A DNA stretch of 64,000 bases from Paenibacillus tarimensis (GTDB lineage: Bacteria > Bacillota > Bacilli > Paenibacillales > Paenibacillaceae): the NCBI RefSeq assembly GCF_021532315.1, contig NZ_JAKGAO010000015.1, positions 62,001 to 126,000 on the forward strand, given 5' to 3'. Shown here piece by piece: positions 26,969 through 36,292 of the stretch (position 1 is the first letter of the stretch; the number at the start of each line of letters is the position of its first letter). A program made the position numbers and the translations under genes. The notes below the pieces were generated by a model. The model was given only the letters and a program-made list of their open reading frames with translations, ran no database searches and was not told where the DNA came from.

Positions 26969-29032
26969 CTATGCTCTTGCAGAACGCTTGAGAACGGCAA
27001 CGCCGTTAACAGGCAGATCCAGCTGGCCGCTGGCAGTCTCGCCCGTCTCAAGATTCGTGTACGGCTGCTGATCCAGCTCGACAGACTGCTCGCGGCCGCT
27101 GAAGTTCATCACGAATACATAGTCGGATTCGCCGTCTGTACGCACCTGAGCGGTTACGCCTGCCGGAAGCTCGGAGTCGAGTGCCTTGGCAAGACCAGCT
27201 TCCTTCACGATAGCCTGATAGAATCCGCCCAGAAAATCATCCTGAAGCCGCGCTGCCATATGATAGGCTTGACCCTTGCCCAGCTTGTTGACGGTCAGCG
27301 CCGGTCTGCCTGCATAGAAATCATCCGTATAACGTCCGAGTACCTCGGCGCCTTCGGTATGAATCAGCTCGCACAGCTCAACCACCTCGAAGCTGCCGTT
27401 CATGCCAAGAGCGTTGCCCTGCTCCATCGCCACGCCGTTGCGGTCGTAGTCATAGAGGCCTTCAATCTCCTCCGCCCAGATGCCGAGCGTCTTGCGCAGC
27501 GGTCCAGGGAAGCCTCCCAGATGGCACAGGTCGTTCTCGTTAACCACACCAGACCAGTAAGTCGTCACCAGCGTGCCGCCGTTCTCAACGAATTTCTCCA
27601 GCTTGCTGCCGGTCTCTTCGCGGCACAGATAGAGCATCGGTGCGATAATCAGCTTATAGCCGTTAAAATCATCCTCAGAGCCGATCACATCGGTCGGCAC
27701 GCCCTGCTCCCAGAGCGCTCGGTGATGAGCCAAAACCGTCTCTTCATAATGGATGCCCGAATTGCGGGGACCCTGCGCATCCTTTACCGCCCAGCGGTTG
27801 TCCCAGTCGAACAGGATCGCGGTCTGCGATGGCGTCGGCGTTCCGGTAATCTCCGAGATGTCCGCCAGCGTGCGTCCCAGCTCGGCTACATCCTGGAACA
27901 CCCGTGTATGCTCGTGGCCTACATGGTCGACAACAGCACCGTGGAACTTCTCACTCGAGCCCCGGCTCTTGCGCCACTGGAAGTACTGAACCGAATCCGA
28001 GCCATGTGCGACAGCCTGCAGCGAAGACAGCTTGTGCATGCCCGGACGCTTCAGCTTGCTGACCGGCTGCCAGTTCGTCAGGCTCGGCGTGCTCTCCATT
28101 AAGAGGAACGGCTTCTGCTTCAGGGAGCGGTACAGGTCATGATAGAACGAGATCGAAGCGCCAAGCTTGCTGTCATCCTGAGCATCATGCCAGGTCGGGT
28201 AAGCATCCCAGGAAATAACGTCGAGTATTTCGGCAAATTTGCGGTAATCCAGCCCCTCGATCATATGCATGTTGGTTGTGGCTGGCAGGTCAGGGTTAGC
28301 CGAGCGAACCGATTCGATTTCGTGACGGCAGAAGTCAACGGTCAGGTCCGTCACATAACGGCGCCAGTCAAGGTTCTGGCCGTGTACCATGTTCTCGCCA
28401 TGCGGCGCTGGAGATTCCACCTGGCTCCAGTCTGTATACGTATGTGCCCAGAAGGATGTCCACCATGCCTGATTAAGCGCATCAAGCGAGCCGTATTTCT
28501 GCTGCAGCCATTGGCGGAAGCCGTCCTGGCAGTAGCTGCAATGGCAGTCGCCGCCGAATTCATTCGAGATATGCCAGCCGATAACAGCCGGGTGATTGCC
28601 ATACCGCTCCGCCAGCTTGCCGTTAAGGATCGCCGTCTTCTCCCGATATACCGGTGAAGAGCTGCAGTGATTGTGCCGCATGCCGTGCAGGTTGCGGACC
28701 CGGTTCGCTTCCACGCGCAGAACCTCGGGATACTTCTCTGACATCCATGCCGGACGCGCACCGCTTGGCGTAGCCAGCCATGCGTAGATGCCGTTTGCCG
28801 CGAACGAATCCAGAACCTTATCCATCCATTCAAAATTAAATACACCCTCGGCCGGCTCGAATGCCGCCCAGGAGAAAATGCCGACCGCCATCACGTTGCA
28901 GCCCGCAAGCTTCATCAGCCGGATGTCCTCCTCCAGCACCTTCGGATCATGCAGCCATTGATCAGGGTTATAGTCAGCACCATGCATCAGTACCGGCAGC
29001 TTGCTGCTGACCGGAGGGAATTTCTTAGCCAT
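26969..29032 (-). CDS. GH42 beta-galactosidase
   Basis: This cytoplasmic beta-galactosidase of 687 residues belongs to the LacA/BgaB family, active on lactose-like disaccharides and galactan oligosaccharides. The acid/base E158 is in GWHISNEFGG and the nucleophile E313 in LLMESTPSLTNW. The family's zinc-binding cysteines appear as C123 and C163, C165, C168 (CHCSYC). The trimerisation/glutaminase-like domain follows (about 400-610) and then a small beta domain. The first gene of its operon, it is transcribed away from the AraC regulator at 29161 and probably controlled by it. ATG 29032 with AAGGAGCG upstream. Confidence 0.95.
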   Translation of the reverse strand: MAKKFPPVSSKLPVLMHGADYNPDQWLHDPKVLEEDIRLMKLAGCNVMAVGIFSWAAFEPAEGVFNFEWMDKVLDSFAANGIYAWLATPSGARPAWMSEKYPEVLRVEANRVRNLHGMRHNHCSSSPVYREKTAILNGKLAERYGNHPAVIGWHISNEFGGDCHCSYCQDGFRQWLQQKYGSLDALNQAWWTSFWAHTYTDWSQVESPAPHGENMVHGQNLDWRRYVTDLTVDFCRHEIESVRSANPDLPATTNMHMIEGLDYRKFAEILDVISWDAYPTWHDAQDDSKLGASISFYHDLYRSLKQKPFLLMESTPSLTNWQPVSKLKRPGMHKLSSLQAVAHGSDSVQYFQWRKSRGSSEKFHGAVVDHVGHEHTRVFQDVAELGRTLADISEITGTPTPSQTAILFDWDNRWAVKDAQGPRNSGIHYEETVLAHHRALWEQGVPTDVIGSEDDFNGYKLIIAPMLYLCREETGSKLEKFVENGGTLVTTYWSGVVNENDLCHLGGFPGPLRKTLGIWAEEIEGLYDYDRNGVAMEQGNALGMNGSFEVVELCELIHTEGAEVLGRYTDDFYAGRPALTVNKLGKGQAYHMAARLQDDFLGGFYQAIVKEAGLAKALDSELPAGVTAQVRTDGESDYVFVMNFSGREQSVELDQQPYTNLETGETASGQLDLPVNGVAVLKRSARA

Positions 29033-29160
29033 TATCGTAATCGCTCCTTGTCTGAATCGTCATATGCTCTTATCTTACTCTAATAGTAGACGATAACCCG
29101 CCTGAACAAGTAGAATAGAACCATCCAATAATCGTACAATCTTCTCATGGAGGACTTCTT

Positions 29161-30000
29161 ATGATGCCTTTCCTGCTGGCGGAGTTTGCCAATATGGAGC
29201 ATACTCTGCCGCTGTATGTCTGCTGCGTAGGCAGCCATGAACAGAAGTGGCTGGAGCGCCCGGACGGCTACCATGCCCATCAGCTGTTCTTATCCCGCAG
29301 CGGACAGGGAACCTTCCGTATTGAAGGCCAGCCCGACCTGACGCTGACACCCGACACGATGCTGCTGCTGCCTGCGGGCGTGCCGCACGCTTATTTTCCC
29401 GATCAGTCCAGCGACCGCTGGGATCTTGGTTTTGCCGCCTTCAATGGACATGCAGCCGGCCCGCTTGTGGAACAGATGGCGCCCTATGCACGCACCGTGC
29501 TGACCACCTCCCGCTTCGACAAGCTCTGGGACCAGTTGGAATCACTCTGGCAGCTGATCAGCCTGAACGGGGAGCAATCGTACTGGGAAGCGTCAAAGCG
29601 GATGTATGACATGATGGTGACACTGCTGGAGGGTATTAGCGCGGACAAAAAATCCCCCGCCAAGCCTGCCGTCTCGTCAGGCGTGCAGCATCCCGGACTG
29701 CAAACCGCGGTCAAGCTTATCCACGACCACTATAACGAGCGGCTGCTGCTGGCGAATGTGGCAAGGGCCGCAGGCTATTCGCCGCAGCATTTTCACCGGC
29801 TGTTCGCCGCAAGCTACGGCATGACGCCGCAGCACTATATCCTCCAGCTCCGCATGCGGACAGCGGCCCAGCTGCTGAAGGAGGACCCTTCCGTATCGGT
29901 AGAACGTGTAGCGGAATCGCTCGGGATGGAAACAAGCTATTTTATCCGTATGTTCAAGCGCACCTATGGCGAGACGCCCAAGCGGTTCAGGGACCGGTAG
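29161..30000 (+). CDS. AraC-family transcriptional regulator of the galactoside operon
   Basis: This 279-residue regulator has an N-terminal cupin sensing domain (about 10-95, with HAHQLFLSRSGQGTFRIEG and LLPAGVPHAYF) and two C-terminal helix-turn-helices (about 178-279: LANVARAAGYSPQHFHRLFA and VERVAESLGMETSYFIRMFK). GGAGGAC lies before ATG 29161. It is divergent from the GH42-GH35-galK genes with a 128-base shared spacer, the usual layout of a local sugar-responsive activator. The ligand is probably galactose or a galactoside, by inference from the neighbours. Confidence 0.92.
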   Translation: MMPFLLAEFANMEHTLPLYVCCVGSHEQKWLERPDGYHAHQLFLSRSGQGTFRIEGQPDLTLTPDTMLLLPAGVPHAYFPDQSSDRWDLGFAAFNGHAAGPLVEQMAPYARTVLTTSRFDKLWDQLESLWQLISLNGEQSYWEASKRMYDMMVTLLEGISADKKSPAKPAVSSGVQHPGLQTAVKLIHDHYNERLLLANVARAAGYSPQHFHRLFAASYGMTPQHYILQLRMRTAAQLLKEDPSVSVERVAESLGMETSYFIRMFKRTYGETPKRFRDR

Positions 30001-30056
30001 CCCGGTTGCCTTCGAAGGGCTTGCTCAATGGCTGAAGGTATCGACAGAGGCGGCCG

Positions 30057-30099
30057 CAAAAAAACACCGCAACGGATCCTCTAGGAACCGTTACGGTGT
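30057..30099 (-). terminator. terminator downstream of the isomerase pseudogene
   Basis: ACACCG-AACGG and CCGTT-CGGTGT form the stem; read on the minus strand it runs into TTTTTT. It also lies after the AraC gene on the other strand. Confidence 0.75.
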
Positions 30100-30120
30100 A
30101 CCGCATAAAATAGCCGCCGC

Positions 30121-30468
30121 CTACAATTTAATATTCAGCTCTGAAGCGGTGCTCCGGATAAAGGCAGCTCCGGCAATATTAACACAGCATCTGGCCCCTA
30201 TTTCCTCAGCGAGCGCAAGCTGCTGCTTGCAAAAGTCGAGCGCCTTCCTGCGTGCTCCCTCATCAGGTGAAATCGGATTGCTCCAAGCACCTACCTCGGA
30301 TATCATAATGTCCCGCTTCCACGCTTCATCCGCGTAGGCCTAGATGATCTCCCGGTCCGCATCTCCGCCGACCGGAAAGACTGCTGCCCGGAAGCCCTCG
30401 TTCTTAAGTGCCTCTGCCCAGGTTTCCGGCTCCGGGTTGTCGAGAAATACTTGTCCGCCTAAACGCAT
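30121..30468 (-). pseudogene. sugar phosphate isomerase/epimerase fragment with internal stop
   Basis: From ATG 30468 (AAGGAGAGG upstream) the frame reads MRLGGQVFLDNPEPETWAEA and has an in-frame TAG at codon 43 (30342-30340). It then continues ISEVGAWSNPISPDEGARRK and LALAEEIGARCCVNIAGA, the xylose-isomerase-like TIM-barrel pattern of myo-inosose dehydratase and epimerase families. It ends after about 115 codons, against 270-290 for the family. The internal stop and the loss of the 3' part mark it as dead. Confidence 0.75.
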
Positions 30469-30483
30469 CCTGCCGCCCTCTCC

Positions 30484-31227
30484 TTATGTTTGAGTCGTAT
30501 CTGCTCTCTTACCTTGATAGTCAAACAAGCCGTCAAGCTGCAGCAGCAGCTCTTCAGCACCGCCTTGAAGACAGCAGTCGAACCGGTGCTCGCTGCCCGT
30601 CTCTTCCTTGTTGATGAGCAGCAGCTTTCCCTTCGTCATATAAGGCAGCTGATTGGCCGGGGAAACCTGCAGGCTCGTCCCAATTACAAGCACCGCGTCA
30701 GCCGCTTCGATAGCCTGGCGCGCTGCATTCCAGGCCTGCTGCGGCAGATCCATCCCCTCCCCGAACAACACCACATTAGGCCGCAGGCGCCCACCGCACT
30801 GGCATGCCTCTCCGGCGAGGAAGGCCTCTTCTTCTGCCGGCCTGCCGCACCTCTGGCACCGGAAGCTGCGGATAGAGCCATGCAGCTCCTTCACCTGCAC
30901 ATTCCCGGCTAACTGATGAAGGCCGTCTACATTTTGCGTGGCAATGAGCTGAATGCGCCCCTCTCGCTCCCATCTGCTAAGCACCTCATGCCCCTTGTGT
31001 GGAACGATCTGCTTGAGATGGCGGATACGGGCCGAGTAGAAGGCGTGAAACAGCTCATAATTCTCCTCCAGCGCCTTGACCGTTGCCACTGTCTGCGGAT
31101 TAATCTGGCGCCACCATCCCGACGGCGACCGGAAGTCCGGCACCCCGGCATCCACGGAGCAGCCTGCCCCTGTCAGAACAACAAGGCGCTTTGACGATCC
31201 AATGATTGCTGCAGCGGTTTGGAGCAT
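30484..31227 (-). CDS. Sir2-family NAD-dependent protein deacylase
   Basis: This sirtuin of 247 residues removes acetyl or other acyl groups from lysines using NAD. All motifs are present: the NAD-binding GAGCSVDAGVPDFRS near residue 20, the TQNVDGLH loop at 97-104, the catalytic His116 in ELHGSIRSF, a zinc knuckle C124-x2-C127 and C142-x-C144, and GTSLQVSPANQLP near the C-terminus. The Ala usually found in GAGxSxxSGIPDFR varies slightly (CSVDAGVPDF), still within family range. It is cytoplasmic and probably monocistronic. ATG 31227 with GGAGGG upstream. Confidence 0.93.
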   Translation of the reverse strand: MLQTAAAIIGSSKRLVVLTGAGCSVDAGVPDFRSPSGWWRQINPQTVATVKALEENYELFHAFYSARIRHLKQIVPHKGHEVLSRWEREGRIQLIATQNVDGLHQLAGNVQVKELHGSIRSFRCQRCGRPAEEEAFLAGEACQCGGRLRPNVVLFGEGMDLPQQAWNAARQAIEAADAVLVIGTSLQVSPANQLPYMTKGKLLLINKEETGSEHRFDCCLQGGAEELLLQLDGLFDYQGKRADTTQT

Positions 31228-31339
31228 GCTTGACCCTCCCTGCGGATAACAATGATAAACTCATTCCTTTAATTGGCACTAATGTATCATTCGCGGCAGC
31301 AGGTTGACAACCGCGCGGCACCTTGGACGCTGAATCTGA

Positions 31340-31373
31340 CAAAAAGAACCGACTACCCGGGGTATGTCGGTCC
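31340..31373 (-). terminator. terminator after the DUF2569 fragment
   Basis: ACCGAC and GTCGGT flank a CCCGGGG core; on the minus strand TTCTTTTTG follows. Confidence 0.65.
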
Positions 31374-31388
31374 TCAATAGTAGGTTGT

Positions 31389-31571
31389 TTACTTCATAAA
31401 CGTGTTCCTTACGCGCTTGGATTTAAGGAAATACGGAATCCAGATTGCACATCCGACCATCGTCTGCAGGATGGATTTATCGGTGTAAGACACTTCTCCG
31501 CTGAACAAGCCTATTAGCCACCCCTCGAGTCCCCCCATCCCCACGGCGAATGTTCGTTTGTCAGATGCCAA
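31389..31571 (-). pseudogene. 3' fragment of a DUF2569-type membrane protein
   Basis: Sixty codons ending AIWIPYFLKSKRVRNTFMK resemble the last helix and tail of DUF2569 (YdgK-like) inner-membrane proteins, in which SKRVKNTF is a conserved end. The upstream helices are missing; the PL10-CE8 gene ends just 12 bases away. It is read as a leftover of a longer gene. Confidence 0.5.
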
Positions 31572-31582
31572 CCAGCAGCACG

Positions 31583-34500
31583 CTATTTCGCCTTCGGGTC
31601 CCAGCCCTTCAGCACATTAGGGATCGTCCATTCTGCTGCCTGCTCGCCCGTGAGCTGGCGGCGGGTACCCGTCACTACGGCTCCCGGGCCGTGATTGTTA
31701 TACTCGAAGAAGCGGGCGTCTGCCGCCGAGAACCCGGACATATCCGTCCAGCCGATCGGATTAATATGCGCGCCCATCTCGGTGTTCATGAACACCACAC
31801 TGGCAATGGCGTCCGGGTTGCCGCCCGGATGCCAAGGACGGCCCAGCCAGACCGTGCCCGGCGCTGCATCGCTCGTCAGCTTGCTGTTCACAATCAGGTA
31901 GCCGTAAGGCTCCGTAATCATCGTGCTGGCAGCTGTAATATAGCCGTTATTGCTGGAGGAGCCGCGATCCAGCGAGTGAATTGTACATTCGTCGAACACC
32001 GCGCGTGAGCCGCCGAAGATAAAGTCCACATCACCTTCAATATAACACTTGTAAAAATATTGGGTACCGCCGTTAGTCAGCAGTGTATCCTGGTTACCCA
32101 GGAAGCGGACATTTTCGAAGCGATGCCGATCTCCACGGACGTTTAATGCCACAGCTTGCTTGTTCTTCACATCAACCGATGCTTCATCGAATGAATTCTC
32201 GATCGTCAGATTCCTGACCGTAACATCACTGCCGCTTATGAATACACTCGCGCTGCCGCTCGTGCCGTAGGTTCCACCAGTGGGCTTCTCACGGCCTGAG
32301 TAGTTATCGTAGGTCAGCACGGTACCCTCGGCGCTTTCCCCTGTCAGCGTGATGAACGGCTTATTCGCGGGGATGGTTACAACCTCTTTGTACACACCAT
32401 TATGGACGAAAATTTCAACCGGATCCGTATTGTTCGCCTGTACCGCGTCAATGGCTCCCTGAACCGTCCGGTAGTCACCCTTGCCATCCTGTGCCACAAC
32501 CAGACGGCTTGGCATCGCCCTCAGCTGATCCCGGACATCGCCCGCCTGCCTGATATCGCCTGCTGCCAATGTTCTTCCGGAGGCGTCAGTCGAACGGGCT
32601 GCTGCCACTCTCGCATAGACACGGTCTTCATAGTAGCCGGTTGTCTTCGCGGTCTCCAGCAGTCTCGCGGCATAGCTTCCGCCCCATGAATAGCCGTCCC
32701 TGCGCTCCTTCTCAATCTCCTGGATGCTGTACTTAATGATGCCGTCCCGCCCGGAGAATATACCCTTGTTCGTGCCAATCTCATAGAACCGGTACCAGCT
32801 TACCGCACCAGGGTCTTTCACAAAATATTCCCCGTTTGGATCAGCCTTCACATAACGAATGCCTTCCAGCTTTACATCTTCGAACCATTTCAGCGCTCCC
32901 GCTACCGCCCGCTTGATCTCCTCCGTCTGCTCTGGCCGGGACATCAGGTACCGGATAATGCCGACCGATTCCGATCCGGACACCGAGGGATGCTCGTAAG
33001 CCCGTGCGCCGCGCGGCTCATATGTGAGAGGATCATGCTGCGCACACCATGCCGCCAGCACGCCATCCACCTTGATCTGCGACTTGAGGATGTATTCAAT
33101 TCCCTTATCCCGGGCCTGCTTCAGCTGCTCCAGCCGCTCCGCGTCAACCAGGTCCGTATCATACGGATAATTCCTCGCCAGCATGTCGTCAATCAGATCC
33201 AGCACGTTAATCATGGCATTATCATTGAATGTCACATAGTTGGAATAATAGACGCCATCCCCCGGATTGCCGCGCTGCGGATATACCTGCGGCCAGCCGC
33301 CGGTCTCAACCTGCATGGTCAGCAGAAAATCCACGCCCCGCCGCACGCTTTCCTTGAACGCTTCATTGCCGGTTTCCCGGTATACCTCTGAGATAAAACG
33401 CAGCTCGTTAATTGTTGCATCATTATCAATTGTGCCAAGCTCAACGCCGGTCGGGCTTGTCTGTGAGGATTTGGGCTCCTTCCCATCCCACGCTCTGTCA
33501 TAAGGCATCGCCTTCGTCCAGCCGCCGTGATCCATCTGCCAGGATACCAGGTTGTTCGCCTTCCGTACAGCATCCCCCAGATCACCGGCAAAATCATCCG
33601 CAGCTTCCTCACCCTCAATAAGTCCGCCATCCCCGAATGTTTCCACTGTCTCGAAGAACAGCACCGTGTTGCCATAACGGTTCTCGCCTGCCGCCGCTTT
33701 CGTCAGCTGCAGATCCTTAAAGGCCGGAGTCAGCGACTTCCAGCTGCCCGTCGGCACACTAAGCACGATGTCCTTGACATCCACCTCCTTCAGCTTGCCG
33801 TTCAGCGTAACAGCTGCAATATTACTGGCTACGGCATGAACGCCTGCAATACGAATGTCGTCAGCTCCCAGTGCGCCCTTGACCTTCTTCTCCAGCAGCT
33901 CTCTAATAAATTCAGCCTCGCCAACGGTCAGATAATCCTTCTGGCCAAAGCCCCTTCCGCCCTCAGCCGACATGTAGCCTTCCTTCGTAACCGCCCCTAT
34001 GGCGCCTCTGCTATCCTTGCCGGCCTTCAGCTTCAATGCCTTGGCAAGCATAACGGCAGCGTCTCTGCGGGTCAGCGGCTCTTCCACTGCAGCGGGGCCT
34101 TCCTTGCCGTCTACCGCATATCCCGCTTCACGTGCGGCTTCTATAATATAGGCATCCCAGTCCGCAAGGGACTTGCCCCATATCTCGGACTCAAGCTTCA
34201 CATTCTTGTAGGTATCTTCATGGGTAAAGCCCAGTGTATCGTTAAGCAGCGACATGAATGCAATCCCTGTAACGGGTTCTCCAGCAGACTGCTCGCCAGC
34301 CAGCATGCCAAGCGACTCCAGCTTGCGGACCAGCAGGCCGCCGAGCAGGTCTTGAACCTCAACCTCCACCAGTTCAACAGGTGCCGGGGTGTCCGACTCC
34401 GGCCTGTTGTGTACCCGCAGATGATCGATATTAGCCCCGCCGCTGTTTCCTGTAGCCGTAGCCCGGATTACATTCGTTCCTTCCCTCAGGTTCACCTTCA

Positions 34501-34957
34501 CTGAAGTGGTCAGCCAGGTGGCAAAGTCTCCCGTCGGCTGGAAGCTGAGCTTCGGTACAGCCACTGTATCGCCAACCTTAATTTCGGCCGGCCGGTCCTC
34601 TGCTGCGCCGGAGGCATACCGGAATTCAAGCGTGTACTCACCCGCCTCCGGCACTTCTACTGTCCATTCCAGCCATCCGCCTGACGTGTTCGGGTTATAG
34701 TCCACGAATCCTGTTCCCGTAAAGCCCGCATGCTTGTTGTCAATGATCGCTCCCGATAGTGCGGCGTTCTCGGCTTCATAAACCATGTCAAACACCTGTC
34801 CAGCACTGCCGGCTGCAGTCGTTCCACTAACCGCTTCTGCTGCCGCCGTCTCTGCAGCGTACCCCTGCTTAGGCTGAAGAGCCAGAACAGGTGCAGTCAC
34901 AAGCGCGGATGTCAATGCCAAGCTAACCAGCTTTTTTGCATGCTTTGCCTTCTTCAA
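31583..34957 (-). CDS. secreted pectate lyase (PL10) - pectin methylesterase (CE8) fusion
   Basis: This exported 1124-residue pectinase has two enzymes in one chain. Order: signal peptide (1-34), a CBM6/35-like carbohydrate-binding module (57-185, VYEAENAALSG to IDHLRVHN), a helical linker region with an SLH-like stretch (about 200-440), a PL10 polygalacturonate lyase (about 460-770, with GGWTKAMPYDRAWDG, TIDNDATINELRF and WCAQHDPLTYEPRGARAYEH), and a CE8 pectin methylesterase (about 815-1115). CE8 active-site residues are present: Q934 (KQAVAL), Q956-D957 (GNQDTLL), D978 (GDVDFIFGG), R1040 (WLGRPW). The esterase would strip methyl groups that block the lyase. A cre-like box lies upstream. 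Confidence 0.95.
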   Translation of the reverse strand: MKKAKHAKKLVSLALTSALVTAPVLALQPKQGYAAETAAAEAVSGTTAAGSAGQVFDMVYEAENAALSGAIIDNKHAGFTGTGFVDYNPNTSGGWLEWTVEVPEAGEYTLEFRYASGAAEDRPAEIKVGDTVAVPKLSFQPTGDFATWLTTSVKVNLREGTNVIRATATGNSGGANIDHLRVHNRPESDTPAPVELVEVEVQDLLGGLLVRKLESLGMLAGEQSAGEPVTGIAFMSLLNDTLGFTHEDTYKNVKLESEIWGKSLADWDAYIIEAAREAGYAVDGKEGPAAVEEPLTRRDAAVMLAKALKLKAGKDSRGAIGAVTKEGYMSAEGGRGFGQKDYLTVGEAEFIRELLEKKVKGALGADDIRIAGVHAVASNIAAVTLNGKLKEVDVKDIVLSVPTGSWKSLTPAFKDLQLTKAAAGENRYGNTVLFFETVETFGDGGLIEGEEAADDFAGDLGDAVRKANNLVSWQMDHGGWTKAMPYDRAWDGKEPKSSQTSPTGVELGTIDNDATINELRFISEVYRETGNEAFKESVRRGVDFLLTMQVETGGWPQVYPQRGNPGDGVYYSNYVTFNDNAMINVLDLIDDMLARNYPYDTDLVDAERLEQLKQARDKGIEYILKSQIKVDGVLAAWCAQHDPLTYEPRGARAYEHPSVSGSESVGIIRYLMSRPEQTEEIKRAVAGALKWFEDVKLEGIRYVKADPNGEYFVKDPGAVSWYRFYEIGTNKGIFSGRDGIIKYSIQEIEKERRDGYSWGGSYAARLLETAKTTGYYEDRVYARVAAARSTDASGRTLAAGDIRQAGDVRDQLRAMPSRLVVAQDGKGDYRTVQGAIDAVQANNTDPVEIFVHNGVYKEVVTIPANKPFITLTGESAEGTVLTYDNYSGREKPTGGTYGTSGSASVFISGSDVTVRNLTIENSFDEASVDVKNKQAVALNVRGDRHRFENVRFLGNQDTLLTNGGTQYFYKCYIEGDVDFIFGGSRAVFDECTIHSLDRGSSSNNGYITAASTMITEPYGYLIVNSKLTSDAAPGTVWLGRPWHPGGNPDAIASVVFMNTEMGAHINPIGWTDMSGFSAADARFFEYNNHGPGAVVTGTRRQLTGEQAAEWTIPNVLKGWDPKAK

Positions 34958-35257
34958 AAGATCGTTCCCCTTTCATCCATTAGAATGGTATCCAGCGACA
35001 CCATGATTATATGTAAGCGCTTTAAATCACGTATATAATCTTTATCTCTGATCCGGTGTAATCATGGGCAGGCTGGTTGAACCTAATCTAATGATTATGG
35101 CGGAATGTAAATTTAGGGTCATAGCAGCATATTTATCCTCCCGGTAACAAGCTTATATAAGGACAGTTCTCAGAGAAGGGTGGTATACTCCTCTTATAAA
35201 TGAACAGGCAGAGAGTACGCTGGCCCAGGTTGCGGTATTAATTCTAATCATATAGAG
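34958..35257. other. divergent intergenic region
   Basis: About 300 bases between the pectinase and an acetyltransferase. It holds a cre-like box (listed) and a TATACT at about 35187 that could be the -10 of the acetyltransferase gene. No gene was seen. Confidence 0.5.
35012..35025 (-). promoter_or_regulatory. cre-like box before the PL10-CE8 gene
   Basis: On the minus strand TTAAAGCGCTTACA matches the consensus TGNAANCGNWNNCW at all but one position and has the symmetric AAGCGCTT core. It lies 55 bases upstream of the start. Confidence 0.5.
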
Positions 35258-35266
35258 GTGCTGCAT

Positions 35267-36220
35267 TTGACAAAGATAGATAACCCTTGGATCAAACTAT
35301 TGACCCGAATTAATCAAGAGGATTATGAAGCCATTCAGTTACTGGAGCAGACATGCTGCAGGGAAGACAGGACCGCCTTGAAGCTTGAGCTGGATTATAA
35401 GCTGGCGGCCGGAGAAGCAATGGCGTCCGATTCATCGGCCAGCCGGCATATTAACGATTTCCTCTTCTATGACGGTTCCAATCTGGTCGGCTACATAGGG
35501 ATTAGCGATTTCGGAGGCGCTGGCATACCGTTTGAAGTGAATGGTATGGTCCACCCCGAGTATAGGCGGCAGGGAGTATTCAAGCAGCTAAGCGGGCTGC
35601 TCATGGATGAGTGGAAGCGGCGGACCCCCGCGGCGGATATGCTTCTGCTGACTGACCGCAGCTCCGTTCCGGGCCAATCATTTGTCAAAGGAACCGGCGC
35701 GGTGTATAAGCATACCGAGTACGAGATGTTCCTTCAAGCCGACCGCCCCGCTGTCCAGCCGGACAGGGTTAATGTTTCGCTGCGTAAAGCTAATAATGCA
35801 GATGCCCTTGAGATCAGCCGGCAGAATAACATCTACTTCCATAACGAGCTGGAGTGTGATCCAGCAGCCGAAGCGGATGGTGACATGCTGCTGCCCGAAG
35901 AGGAAGAGAAGAAGGGGATGACCACCTATCTTGCGGAAGTAGACGGACAGGTTGTCGGTAAGGTCCACATTCAGCTGACGCCAGCTTTAGGCGGCATCTA
36001 TGGACTCGGGATCTTGCCTGAGTATCGCGGACTGGGATATGGCAGGGCGACTCTTCTGATGGCAATTGCCAAGCTGCAGGAGGCGAAGGCCGCTGCTATC
36101 ATGCTGCAAGTGGCTGCCGACAATGCAGGCGCGCTTCAGCTCTATAAATCATGTGGTTTCGAGGAGACCTCGACGATGGATTATTACATACTCACAAGGC
36201 AAGCTGCTGCAGCCCAATAA
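35267..36220 (+). CDS. double-domain GNAT N-acetyltransferase
   Basis: This cytoplasmic protein of about 317 residues has two GNAT folds. The first (about 50-150) contains EVNGMVHPEYRRQGVFKQL; the second (about 165-305) contains GIYGLGILPEYRGLGYGRAT and the late NAGALQLYKSCGF motif. Both have the R/Q-x-x-G-x-G/A acetyl-CoA loop, and the second is the more canonical. I prefer TTG 35267, six bases after AGAGGTG; GTG 35258 lies within that site. The substrate is unknown. Confidence 0.85.
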   Translation: MTKIDNPWIKLLTRINQEDYEAIQLLEQTCCREDRTALKLELDYKLAAGEAMASDSSASRHINDFLFYDGSNLVGYIGISDFGGAGIPFEVNGMVHPEYRRQGVFKQLSGLLMDEWKRRTPAADMLLLTDRSSVPGQSFVKGTGAVYKHTEYEMFLQADRPAVQPDRVNVSLRKANNADALEISRQNNIYFHNELECDPAAEADGDMLLPEEEEKKGMTTYLAEVDGQVVGKVHIQLTPALGGIYGLGILPEYRGLGYGRATLLMAIAKLQEAKAAAIMLQVAADNAGALQLYKSCGFEETSTMDYYILTRQAAAAQ

Positions 36221-36228
36221 ACAAAAAC

Positions 36229-36272
36229 GGCGGTTGTATCCCTGTTCAACGGGGTATCAATCGCCGTGTGCT
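36229..36272. terminator. bidirectional terminator
   Basis: ACGGCG-TTG-ATCCC and GGGGT-CAA-CGCCGT form an interrupted stem between convergent acetyltransferase genes, with AAAAAC on the left arm. Confidence 0.65.
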
Positions 36273-36292
36273 TCTATTACCCTTAAGATACA

